Of a DNA stretch of 39,464 nt, positions 22,562 to 29,768 are shown one piece after another. The stretch is taken from NCBI RefSeq assembly GCF_001083785.1, contig NZ_LAVL01000074.1, positions 1 through 39,464 of the forward strand, in the 5' to 3' direction. Each line of letters opens with the position of its first letter. The first letter of the stretch is position 1. The DNA comes from Nonomuraea sp. SBT364 (GTDB lineage: Bacteria > Actinomycetota > Actinomycetes > Streptosporangiales > Streptosporangiaceae). The notes below the pieces were generated by a model that worked only from the letters and a program-made list of their open reading frames with translations, was not told the origin of the DNA and searched no databases. Both the position numbers and the translations under genes were made by a program.

Positions 22562-23434
22562 TCAGATGTGACCGAGATGAGCGAGTTTCTCGGGATTGAC
22601 CAGTCTCCGGAACTCCGTGATCCGCCCGTCGGCGACCTCCACGGTGTCGAGCCAGACCAGCTCGCCGCCGTCGTAGGTCGCCAGGGCGGGATCCCCGTTC
22701 ACCTCGATGACGCGGAAGGCGTCGGGCCGCCTGATCTCGATCTGCCTGACCGCCAGCAGCGCGATCCGGGCCGCGCCGCCGACCGGCCTGCGGGCGGCGA
22801 TCGCCTTGCCGCCGCCGTCGGCGACGTAGACGGCATCGGGATGGAGCAGCTCGACGAGCCCGGCGATGTCCCCCGCGTCGGCCGCCGCCTTGAACGCCTT
22901 CAGTACGCGTTCGGTCTCGGTCCTGGACGCCCGGGGCCGCTCCCGCACCGCGGCGACCCGTGCCCGCGCGCGGGAGGCGAGCTTGCGACCGGCGGCGGGC
23001 GTGCTGCCGAGCACCTCGGCGACCCGGTCGAACGGCAGGCCGAAGACGTCGTGCAGCACCAGCGCGACGCGTTCGGCCGGGGAGAGCCGCTCCATCACGA
23101 CCAGCATGGCGGTGCTCACCGACTCGTCCATGATCACCCGGGTGGCGGTGTCGGGCCCGGTCAGCAGGGGTTCGGGCAGCCAGGGGCCGACGTAGGTCTC
23201 GCGCCGGACGCGCGCCGACCTCAGCACGTTGTAGGACGTCCGGGCGGCCAGGGTGACCAGCCAGGCCCGCAGGTCCCGCACCTCGGACAGGTCGGCGGTG
23301 GCGGCACGCAGCCACACCTCCTGCGTCACGTCCTCGGCCTCGGCCACGGTGCCGAGGATGCGGTAGGCCGCCCCGAAGACCGCGGCGCGATGCGCCTCCC
23401 AGTCGGCCTCCGTCAACGTGCCGCTCCGCTCCAC
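22562..23434 (-). CDS. ECF41-type RNA polymerase sigma factor with SnoaL-like C-terminal extension
   Basis: A 290-residue extracytoplasmic-function sigma factor. The GTG at 23434 has GGGAGG 6 bases upstream; the open frame runs further without a ribosome site. Region 2 (residues about 8-75: VFGAAYRILGTVAEAEDVTQEVWLRA) and region 4 (about 105-155: LSPAERVALVLHDVFGLPFDRVAEVLGST) are followed by a SnoaL-like domain of about 110 residues. The linker motif WLPEPL (Trp85), the DGGGK loop and NPEKL (Asn280) near the end are hallmarks of the ECF41 group, in which the C-terminal extension replaces an anti-sigma factor. The downstream oxidoreductase is the likely target. Confidence 0.93.
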   Translation of the reverse strand: MERSGTLTEADWEAHRAAVFGAAYRILGTVAEAEDVTQEVWLRAATADLSEVRDLRAWLVTLAARTSYNVLRSARVRRETYVGPWLPEPLLTGPDTATRVIMDESVSTAMLVVMERLSPAERVALVLHDVFGLPFDRVAEVLGSTPAAGRKLASRARARVAAVRERPRASRTETERVLKAFKAAADAGDIAGLVELLHPDAVYVADGGGKAIAARRPVGGAARIALLAVRQIEIRRPDAFRVIEVNGDPALATYDGGELVWLDTVEVADGRITEFRRLVNPEKLAHLGHI

Positions 23435-23591
23435 CCTCGGCCTCCCGTCCCGCCGGCCGCCGATCCCGGGCAGGCCGTGCCTGCCCACCTGGGAGGCGGT
23501 GGACTCTCCCCCTGTGGGAGGCATCATGCTACTTCCACCCGGCAACGGCTTCCGGAGCCGCCGGCCGTCCGGCTATCGAGGAGAGCGACGC

Positions 23592-24587
23592 ATGACCATC
23601 GTGGAGGGTGTCGAGGCCCGTGGCACGCAGCACTGCGAGACGACGGCGCTGGGGGTGCTGCTGCGGCACGAGGGACTCGACCTGTCCGAGCCCATGCTGT
23701 TCGGGCTCGGCTCGGGCCTGTCCTTCGTCTACTGGGACGCCAAGGGCATGGACTTCCCCTTCATCGGAGGCCGCGTCAAGCCCTTCGAGCTCACCCGGAA
23801 CCTGGCCGCCAGGCTGGGCCTGACCTTGCGGGTCGAGGAGACCACCTCGCCGCGCAAGGCGTGGGAGAACGTGTCGGCCCGCATCGACGCCGGGGCGCCG
23901 GTCGGCCTCCAGCTCGACTGCTACCACCTGGACTACTTCCGGTCGAAGGTGCACTTCGGCGGCCATGTCGTCGCGATGTACGGCTACGACGAGCACCAGG
24001 CGTACCTGGTGGACACCGAGCAGCAGGGCGGCGCCGTGCGGACGAGCCGGACCGCCCTGGCCATGGCGAGGGCTGAACGCGGCCCGATGACCGCCAGGAA
24101 CCGCTCCTTCTCCGTCGCCCTGCCGCCGCACCCGCTCTCCTGGCAGGAGCAGGTCGTGCCCGCGATCAAGGCGTGCGCCGGCGCGTTCCTCACCGCCCCC
24201 ATCGCGAATCTGGGCCATCGCGGCATCGAGAAGACCGCCCGCCAGGCGCCCAAGTGGCCGGCCCGCGCGCAGGAGCCGAAGCGGGACCTGCCGCAGGCCG
24301 CCCTCCTCATGGAGAAGGGCGGCACCGGCGGCGCCCTGTTCCGCGCCCTCTACCGTGACTTCCTCGGCGAGTGCACCGGGCTGGTCGACGACGACGCCCT
24401 GCGCACCGGTCACCGGCTCTACGGCGAGGCCGCCACCCTGTGGACGGAGGTGGCCGCGCCGATCGCGAAGGCGGGCGAGGAGGACGACGCGGCCTGCCTC
24501 GACCGGGCCGCCGCCCTCCTGCTCGACCTCGCGCGCGTCGAGGGCGAGGCCATGCGGACGCTGCTGGAGGTGCGGGCGCGACACTGA
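23592..24587 (+). CDS. BtrH N-terminal domain protein (orphan butirosin H-like)
   Basis: A 331-residue cytoplasmic protein; GAGGAGAG precedes the ATG. Residues about 10-140 match the BtrH N-terminal, papain-like domain: HCETTALGVLLRHEGLDLSEPMLFGLGSGLSFVYW with Cys15 as nucleophile candidate, then FGGHVVAMYGYDE with the His partner and LVDTEQQGG with the Asp. The remaining helical part fits the companion domain DUF4872. BtrH itself transfers a gamma-glutamyl-AHBA chain from a carrier protein to ribostamycin in butirosin biosynthesis. Here no carrier protein, ligase or aminoglycoside gene is nearby, so the role is open. It is divergent from the ECF41 sigma gene and may belong to its regulon. 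Confidence 0.85.
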   Translation: MTIVEGVEARGTQHCETTALGVLLRHEGLDLSEPMLFGLGSGLSFVYWDAKGMDFPFIGGRVKPFELTRNLAARLGLTLRVEETTSPRKAWENVSARIDAGAPVGLQLDCYHLDYFRSKVHFGGHVVAMYGYDEHQAYLVDTEQQGGAVRTSRTALAMARAERGPMTARNRSFSVALPPHPLSWQEQVVPAIKACAGAFLTAPIANLGHRGIEKTARQAPKWPARAQEPKRDLPQAALLMEKGGTGGALFRALYRDFLGECTGLVDDDALRTGHRLYGEAATLWTEVAAPIAKAGEEDDAACLDRAAALLLDLARVEGEAMRTLLEVRARH

Positions 24588-24665
24588 GGCCGGCGTCCGC
24601 GATCAGTGGCCGCGGGCGCCGTCGACGGTCTCGCGGACCAGCACGATCTCACGGCTGTTCGCCGG

Positions 24666-25049
24666 TCAGCCGAGGCCGACCTTCTGCCGTTCGGGCTCGA
24701 CGACGGCGATGACGCGTTCCTCTTCGCGGGGGTAGGGCTCGCCGGTGTACTTCACCGCGATCCGGTCGATGATCTCCCAGGCCGCGTCGCCGTCGAGCCA
24801 TTCGACGACCCGGCCCCGGACGATGACGGGCTCGTACGGGTTGTCGGCGGGCGCCAGGGAGAGCGCCACCCTCGGGTCGCGGCGCAGGTTGCGGGCCTTG
24901 CGCGACCGCGGACCGGTGAGGAAGACGATGCGCTCGCCGTGGGTGCCGACCCAGAGCGGGACGGTGTGGGGCGAACCGTCCGGCAGGACGGTGGCGAGGT
25001 GGGCCAGCGAGGTGCCGTCGAGTGCGCGGCGTACGTCAGGGGTGAGCAT
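24666..25049 (-). CDS. PPOX-class F420-dependent oxidoreductase
   Basis: A 127-residue split-barrel flavin/F420 protein. The ATG at 25049 is preceded by AGGAGAAGAAG. HLATVLPDGSPHTVPLWVGTHGERIVFLTGPRSRKARNLRRDPRVALSL is the pyridoxine-5'-phosphate-oxidase-like core, followed by VIVRGRVVEWL. Actinobacterial members of this size usually bind F420 rather than FMN. The open frame continues 33 codons upstream through a 15-bp DNA repeat (YRTPS-type repeats), but the ribosome site argues for 25049. The DHFR-like gene lies upstream on the same strand, beyond the repeat array. Confidence 0.9.
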   Translation of the reverse strand: MLTPDVRRALDGTSLAHLATVLPDGSPHTVPLWVGTHGERIVFLTGPRSRKARNLRRDPRVALSLAPADNPYEPVIVRGRVVEWLDGDAAWEIIDRIAVKYTGEPYPREEERVIAVVEPERQKVGLG

Positions 25050-25070
25050 CTTCTTCTCCTCGTGCGATTT

Positions 25071-25145
25071 CGGTGTTCGGTACGGCGGTGTCCGGTACGA
25101 CGGTGTTCGGTGCGACGGTGTTCGGTACGACGGTGTCCGGTACGG
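25071..25145. repeat. 15-bp tandem repeat, five near-identical copies
   Basis: CGGTGTTCGGTACGG (25071-25085) is followed by four copies ending at 25145 that differ at one to three positions. The array fills most of the 114-base spacer between the DHFR-like stop (25164) and the PPOX start (25049), starting 22 bases before the latter. Read in the PPOX frame it would encode YRTP(S/P) repeats. Confidence 0.93.
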
Positions 25146-25163
25146 CATGGCAGGCGGCCGGGA

Positions 25164-25757
25164 TCAGCGCTCGACCGCGTAGTGGAGATGGGTGACGCCC
25201 GGCGCCGGGACGGCCTCGACCAGGCGCAGGCGCACGTGCCCGGGCAGCGCGCGGAAGAAGGGGCGGCCGCCGCCGAGCAGGATCGGCACCTGGTGGAGGA
25301 TCACCTCGTCGACCAGCCCCGCCTTGAGGGCCTCGGTCGCGACGCAGCCGCCCATGAGGCCGACGTCCTTGCCGCCGGCCGCCTCGCGGGCCGCCGCGAT
25401 CGCGTCCTCGACGCCGGTGGTGACCAGGGTCTGCCGCTCGGTCAGCTCCGGCGCCGCCCGATGGCTGAGGACGAACAGCCGGGCCGCCGGGTGCGGGCTG
25501 CCGCCGCCGAAACGGTCGGAGTCCTCGTAGGTGTTGCGGCCCGCGACGATCGCGCCCACCCGCCCGGCGAGAGCGTCGAAGATCCGGGCGCTGGGGCCGC
25601 TCAGCCGGAACCCGTCGAACACCCGGCTGGGCGTGTCTCCGTCGAAGTACCAGTCGAAGAGCGTCGTGCCGTCGCCCAGCCCGCGCCCGGCGCCCGGGTC
25701 GCGCCCGGTGATGTAGCCGTCGACCGACACCGCGTGGGCACTGATGACCTTGCTCAT
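25164..25757 (-). CDS. DHFR/RibD-like reductase family protein
   Basis: A 197-residue protein. The ATG at 25757 follows GGGAG. SKVISAHAVSVDGYITGRD at the start, VGAIVAGRNTYED and GKDVGLMGGCVATEALKAGLVDEVILHQVPILLGGGRPFF are the hallmarks of the RibD C-terminal / dihydrofolate-reductase-like family common in actinomycetes. These bind NADPH; the substrate of such stand-alone proteins is mostly unknown and they are not the main DHFR. It is divergent from an HxlR regulator with a perfect palindrome between, making it the likely regulated gene. Confidence 0.92.
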   Translation of the reverse strand: MSKVISAHAVSVDGYITGRDPGAGRGLGDGTTLFDWYFDGDTPSRVFDGFRLSGPSARIFDALAGRVGAIVAGRNTYEDSDRFGGGSPHPAARLFVLSHRAAPELTERQTLVTTGVEDAIAAAREAAGGKDVGLMGGCVATEALKAGLVDEVILHQVPILLGGGRPFFRALPGHVRLRLVEAVPAPGVTHLHYAVER

Positions 25758-25810
25758 CTGCGCACTCCCTTCGGGTTCCTTCAAGAGACTCCATGACCCT
25801 AACAGTCGAA

Positions 25811-25825
25811 GTTCCCTGAGGGAAC
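25811..25825. promoter_or_regulatory. GTTCCCTGAGGGAAC palindrome (HxlR operator)
   Basis: A perfect 15-bp palindrome (7-bp arms, central G) midway between the divergent starts at 25757 and 25847. Its place and symmetry fit a binding site for the adjacent dimeric HxlR regulator, controlling both genes. Confidence 0.75.
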
Positions 25826-25846
25826 CCCGCTTGATAGGCTCGTCCC

Positions 25847-26296
25847 ATGCAACGCACCAATTTCGGCGACATGGCGTGCTCGATCGCGCGCACGCTCGAC
25901 GTCATCGGGGAGCCCTGGTCCCCGCTGATCCTGCGGGACGTGTGGGCCGGGTTCACCCGGTTCGAGCAGATCCAGGCGGATCTCGGCATCTCGCGCAAGG
26001 TGCTGACCGAGCGGCTCAACCACCTCGTCGAGCGCGGAGTCCTCGAACGCCGGCCCTACGACCGGCGGCCACGCCACGAGTACATCCTGACGGAGAAGGG
26101 CGCCGAGCTCGTCGACCTGCTCATGGTCATGGCCGGCTGGGCGGACAGGTGGCTCGCGGGCGAGGCCGGGCCTCCGGTGCTCTACCGCCATCACGCGTGC
26201 GGCGAGATCAGCCGCGTCGACCTGCGCTGCGCCCACTGCGGCGAGCCGATGCACGCCGGCGACGTCGACCTGCTGCCCGGCCCGGGAGCCGTCTGA
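25847..26296 (+). CDS. HxlR-family transcriptional regulator
   Basis: A 149-residue winged-helix protein. CSIARTLDVIGEPWSPLILRDVWAGFTRFEQIQADLGISRKVLTERLNHLVERGVLERRPY is the HxlR/DUF24 core. Cys11 sits where redox-sensing members have their reactive cysteine. The last 45 residues add HHACGEISRVDLRCAHCGEPM, a small zinc-ribbon-like tail found in many actinobacterial HxlR proteins. It is divergent from the DHFR-like gene and the palindrome between the two starts is its likely site. Quinone or electrophile sensing is known for the family but is inference here. Confidence 0.92.
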   Translation: MQRTNFGDMACSIARTLDVIGEPWSPLILRDVWAGFTRFEQIQADLGISRKVLTERLNHLVERGVLERRPYDRRPRHEYILTEKGAELVDLLMVMAGWADRWLAGEAGPPVLYRHHACGEISRVDLRCAHCGEPMHAGDVDLLPGPGAV

Positions 26297-26564
26297 CCGG
26301 GGAGGCCCCGGCACTCCCCCGCCACGCCGCCCACCTGCCATGTGCCCGCCGCTCCCCCGCTCCGGAACCTCCGGCTCGGAGTGCTACCAACGCCGGCTCC
26401 GCATCATGCCCATCCGGTCGCCATGCGGTCCCAAAACTCCGGCGCCCCGGCCGGCCGCCGTTCGCGGGCGGCACGGGCGTGAGCCGGATCACGCGCCTCG
26501 GCTGTCACGGACCGGCGCGCCGCCCCGTCCGGACGGGTGAACGACTCCACGACCGAGACCGGGG

Positions 26565-27575
26565 ATGAGCATGGTTCGCCTTGACGACACACCTGAGACC
26601 GCCGCCGGGCGGCCGGGGCGCCGGCGGCGCCGGTATCGCCTGCTGCCGGCCGCGCTCGCCCTGCTGGTGACCCTGCTGGTGACCGTGATGCTGCTGGGGG
26701 CCTACGTCTGGCAGCCGGCCGAGGCCGGTCGCGCCTTCCGCTCGCCGTACCTGGCCCAGGTGGGGTCCCGCTACGCCGACACCCCGATCGCCAGCTTCCA
26801 CTACGTGCGGGCCGGATCCGGCAGTCCGGTGATCCTGCTCTCGCCCGGCGGCACCTCGGTCATCGGCTGGAAGGACCAGGTGCCGGCACTGGCCCGCGAC
26901 CACACCGTGTACGTGGTCGACCTGCCCGGCCAGGGTTACACGCGGCTGAAGGACCGCGACTTCGCCTTCGACCTGGACGCCATGACCGCCGCCGTCGGCG
27001 CGTTCATGGACTCCGTCGGCGTACGGCGGGCCGCTCTGGCGGGCAACTCCTGGAGCGGCGGCTGGGCCCTGGCCTTCGCCCAGCGTCACCCCGCCCGCGT
27101 CACGAAGCTCGCCCTGCTCGACGCCACCGGGCTGGACCTGCCCGGCACCTGGATGTGGGAGTCGTTGAAGATCCCCGTCGTCGGCGAGCTCGCGGTCAAG
27201 CTGTCCACCGGCAGGTCCGCCGTGCGCGGCGTGGCCGAGGGCATGATGGTCAACAAGCAGCGGATCACCGACCGGCTGCTGGACGAGTGGTGGGCGCCGA
27301 TGACCTTCCACGACAACATCCGCGCCACCTACCTGCTGGAACGCCGCCTGGACTGGGGGCCGACCGAACGCGCCCTGCCCGCCACCGCGACCCCGGTCCT
27401 GCTGCTGTGGGGGAGGCAGGACACCGTCCAGCCCGTCGAGCGCGCCCGCCGATTCGCCGGACTGCTGCCCGACGCCCGGCTCCGGATCCTGGACGGCTGC
27501 GGCCACGCCCCCCAGCTCGACTGCCCGGAACCGGTCAACCGCCACCTCCGTGCCTTCTTCGCCGACACCCGGTGA
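26565..27575 (+). CDS. Membrane-anchored alpha/beta hydrolase
   Basis: A 336-residue hydrolase. An Arg-rich start (RPGRRRRRYR) and one long hydrophobic helix (residues about 25-48) form a signal anchor, so the catalytic domain should face outward. PVILLSPGGTSVIGWKDQVPAL gives the oxyanion HGG-like turn. The triad is Ser162 (GNSWSGG), Asp286 (WGRQDTV) and His314 (GCGHAPQ). The 268-base region before it (26297-26564) shows no gene and no clear signal. It is convergent with the DinB gene after 16 bases. The substrate (ester, lactone or epoxide) is unknown. Confidence 0.9.
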   Translation: MSMVRLDDTPETAAGRPGRRRRRYRLLPAALALLVTLLVTVMLLGAYVWQPAEAGRAFRSPYLAQVGSRYADTPIASFHYVRAGSGSPVILLSPGGTSVIGWKDQVPALARDHTVYVVDLPGQGYTRLKDRDFAFDLDAMTAAVGAFMDSVGVRRAALAGNSWSGGWALAFAQRHPARVTKLALLDATGLDLPGTWMWESLKIPVVGELAVKLSTGRSAVRGVAEGMMVNKQRITDRLLDEWWAPMTFHDNIRATYLLERRLDWGPTERALPATATPVLLLWGRQDTVQPVERARRFAGLLPDARLRILDGCGHAPQLDCPEPVNRHLRAFFADTR

Positions 27576-27591
27576 GCGGGCCCCGGGCCGG

Positions 27592-28101
27592 TCAGCGGCC
27601 GGTGGAGCCGTCGATCCGCTCGCGGAGGATGTCGGCGTGGCCGGCGTGCCGGCCGGTCTCCTCGATCAGGTGCACCAGGACCCATCGCATCGACGGCGCC
27701 GGCCCCCGGCCCGGGACGCGCGGGGCGGGCAGGGCCAGGTCCGGGCAGGCGTCGATGACCTGGTTCGCCCGCTCGACGGTCTGCCGGTAGTCGGCGAGCA
27801 CCCCGGCGACGGTGTCGTGCGGGGTGGGCCGCATGGTCGCGGGCCAGTCGCCGGCGTCCTCGCCGAGGAAGTAGAACCGTTCGACGAACGCCAGGTGCCT
27901 GACCAGCCCGAGAAGGTTCGTGCCCGAGGGCACTCCGGCCGTTCGCACCTGCGGTTCCGGCACATCCGCGACCTTCCCGGCGACCGCGTTCCGCAGGTGG
28001 TCGAGGAAGCCCCGCAGGGTGGCCTTCTCGTCGGCGCCGGTCCGCGGGGGCGCGGTGTCCTTGGCCCGCGTCGCGGCTCGCCGCGCGCTGTCTCCTGACA
28101 T
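27592..28101 (-). CDS. DinB/DUF664 family protein
   Basis: A 169-residue four-helix-bundle protein. LRGFLDHLRNAVAGKV, LLGLVRHLAFVERFYFLGED and MRWVLVHLIEETGRHAGHADILRERIDG place one His in each of three helices (RHLAFVE, VHLIEE, RHAGHADI), the metal triad of the DinB/mycothiol-dependent transferase fold. DUF664 members are actinobacterial and several are mycothiol-S-conjugating enzymes. The start is 4 bases after the methyltransferase stop, so the two genes form an operon. Confidence 0.9.
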   Translation of the reverse strand: MSGDSARRAATRAKDTAPPRTGADEKATLRGFLDHLRNAVAGKVADVPEPQVRTAGVPSGTNLLGLVRHLAFVERFYFLGEDAGDWPATMRPTPHDTVAGVLADYRQTVERANQVIDACPDLALPAPRVPGRGPAPSMRWVLVHLIEETGRHAGHADILRERIDGSTGR

Positions 28102-28105
28102 CGGG

Positions 28106-28783
28106 TCACCCCGTTCCGGTGGTCCGCTGGACGAGCAGGACGTGGTCGACGACGTACGCGCTCTCGCCGGCGGGACCGGTGGCCCGGCGGCGGGGCATGT
28201 CGGCGCGCCGGACCTGCCAGTGCGCGGGGTCGAGATCGAGTTCGGCGGCCAGCTCGGTCGGGGTGGGGTGGTGGATCCCGGGGTCCTGGTTCCATGACCA
28301 CGGCGCGGTGGAGCCGTGGTCGACGATCAGCAGCAGGCCGCCGGGGCGCAGCGCCCCGGCGGCGGCGCGCAGGACCCGGTCGCGGAGCAGCGGGAACGGG
28401 GTGTGGAAGTACTGGGCGGAGACGAGGTCGAACCGGCCTGCCGGGAAGCTCTCGGCGAGATCGTGCCGTTCGGTGACGACCCGCCCGCCGACGCCGAGCT
28501 CGCGGGCGCGGTCCCGCACGCGCTCGACGGCGGTGGCGGAGATGTCGACGGCGGTGACGTGCCAGCCCCGCCGGGCGAGCCAGATGGCGTCGCCGCCGGC
28601 GCCGCAGCCCAGGTCCAGGGCGGCGCCGGGAGGCAGCGGCGCGGCGGTCTCGGCGAGCAGCGGGTTGACGTGCGCGTCCCGGTCGCGCCGGGTGCGGTAG
28701 TGCCGCTCCCAGAACAGCGCGGCGTCCTGGTCCGCCGCGCCCTGCTCGCCCGCGGCGGGCCGCCCGCTTCGGGTGGAGTCCAT
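28106..28783 (-). CDS. Class I SAM-dependent methyltransferase
   Basis: A 225-residue methyltransferase. The ATG at 28783 has AAGGG 8 bases upstream (28789 is an alternative). Residues about 20-40 read LFWERHYRTRRDRDAHVNPLL, the SAM-binding motif I is ALDLGCGAGGDAIWLARRGW, the acidic end of beta 2 is VTAVDIS, and LRPGGLLLIVDHG is the post-motif strand. WNQDPGIHHPTPTELAAEL is similar to thiopurine/tellurite-type methyltransferases of actinomycetes. It is divergent from an XRE-cupin regulator and shares an operon with the DinB gene; a detoxification role is possible. Confidence 0.9.
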   Translation of the reverse strand: MDSTRSGRPAAGEQGAADQDAALFWERHYRTRRDRDAHVNPLLAETAAPLPPGAALDLGCGAGGDAIWLARRGWHVTAVDISATAVERVRDRARELGVGGRVVTERHDLAESFPAGRFDLVSAQYFHTPFPLLRDRVLRAAAGALRPGGLLLIVDHGSTAPWSWNQDPGIHHPTPTELAAELDLDPAHWQVRRADMPRRRATGPAGESAYVVDHVLLVQRTTGTG

Positions 28784-28856
28784 GTGCATCGCCCTTCGTG
28801 GCCGGTTACCTGTTCCGGCAGCATCGCCGCCGCCGTTCCCCGTTTGCAAGAAAAGT

Positions 28857-28868
28857 TGCGGATCCGCA
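28857..28868. promoter_or_regulatory. TGCGGATCCGCA palindrome before the XRE-cupin gene
   Basis: A perfect 12-bp palindrome ends 11 bases before the XRE-cupin ATG and lies 74 bases from the divergent methyltransferase start. It is a candidate autoregulatory site for the helix-turn-helix protein. Confidence 0.45.
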
Positions 28869-28879
28869 TTATTGAAGGC

Positions 28880-29458
28880 ATGGACCATCCCTCCGAAGAC
28901 GTACTGGCCGGAGTCGGGGCGCGGCTGCGCGCCCTGCGGAAGGCGCGCGGCGCCACGCTGGCGGCGCTGGCCGACGAGACCGGGCTCACGGCGAGCACCC
29001 TGTCCCGGCTGGAGAACGGCAGGCTCCGCCCCACGCTGGAGCAGCTCCTGCCGCTGGCCCGGGCGCACGGCGTCCCGCTCGACGATCTCGTCGCGGCGCC
29101 GCCCACCGGGGACCCGCGCATCCACCTGCGGCCGGTACGGCGCCACGGGCTGGTGCTGGTGCCGCTGACCAGGCGGGCGGGCGGCATCCAGGCCTACAAG
29201 GTGATCTACCCGCCGGCCGGCCGGGCGCCGGCGACTAAGCCGCGGACCCACGAGGGGTACGAGTGGTTCTACGTCCTCGACGGGCACGTCAGGTTCGTGC
29301 TCGGCGAGCAGGAGTTCCGGCTCGGCGCCGGCGAGGCCGCGGAGTTCGACACCCGCATACCGCACTGGATCGGCAGCGCCGGCGACCGGCCCGCGGAGCT
29401 GCTCACCCTCTTCGGCGCGCAGGGAGAACGCGCCCACCTGGCACCGTCCGCGCACTGA
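28880..29458 (+). CDS. XRE-family regulator with C-terminal cupin domain
   Basis: A 192-residue regulator. Residues about 10-68 are the Cro/CI-type helix-turn-helix: GARLRALRKARGATLAALADETGLTASTLSRLENGRLRPTLEQLLPLARAHGV. Residues about 110-180 form a cupin beta barrel (THEGYEWFYVLDGHVRFVLGEQEFRLGAGEAAEFDTRIPHWIGS) that senses a small ligand. There is only a weak ribosome site (GAAGG) before the ATG at 28880. The adjacent divergent methyltransferase-DinB operon is the natural target. Confidence 0.92.
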   Translation: MDHPSEDVLAGVGARLRALRKARGATLAALADETGLTASTLSRLENGRLRPTLEQLLPLARAHGVPLDDLVAAPPTGDPRIHLRPVRRHGLVLVPLTRRAGGIQAYKVIYPPAGRAPATKPRTHEGYEWFYVLDGHVRFVLGEQEFRLGAGEAAEFDTRIPHWIGSAGDRPAELLTLFGAQGERAHLAPSAH

Positions 29459-29519
29459 CGCCCCGCCGTGCCTCGGGCCGGGGCCGAGGTGCCCAGCTGG
29501 GCCCGGCAGGATCGCGGCC

Positions 29520-29738
29520 ATGTCCCCCGACGTTCCCCGCCTCCGGATCGGCTCGACCGAGATCAACGCCCTGGCCGACGCGCAGGGCCCGTTCTTCTAG
29601 CTCCCCCGACCTCGCTACTCGCACGAGTTCGATCCCGAGGCCGCCGGGCACTCCAGGAAGCGCCTGCCGGACCACGGAACCGCCACCACGCTGCACCTGG
29701 CGACCCCGCATCCGACGGAGCCGTTCATCCCGGCGTGA
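29520..29738 (+). pseudogene. Decayed MBL-fold metallohydrolase gene
   Basis: An ATG opens MSPDVPRLRIGSTEINALADAQGPFF, the N-terminal strand pair typical of MBL-fold hydrolases, then meets TAG at 29598. The same frame continues after the stop with SHEFDPEAAGHSRKRLPDHG and ends with a TPHPTEPFI-like text at 29738, resembling the last helix and metal-His end of such proteins. The central 180 or so residues, including HxHxDH, are missing. I read this as an internal deletion plus a stop codon. The family call comes from short stretches. Confidence 0.5.
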
Positions 29739-29768
29739 CCTCGACCCGTTCGCGGGCAGGCGACATGC

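Noticed and set aside
24603..24665. Short minus-strand reading ending SREIVLVRETVDGARGH before a stop
   Set aside because: It looks like the tail of a protein but is only about 20 codons directly after the PPOX stop, with no start; too short to call a remnant.
25071..25145. Possible CRISPR array
   Set aside because: The 15-bp units abut directly without spacers and no cas gene is present; this is a simple tandem repeat.
26297..26564. Short ORFs between the HxlR and hydrolase genes
   Set aside because: None has a ribosome site or protein-like composition; I see nothing beyond ordinary intergenic sequence.
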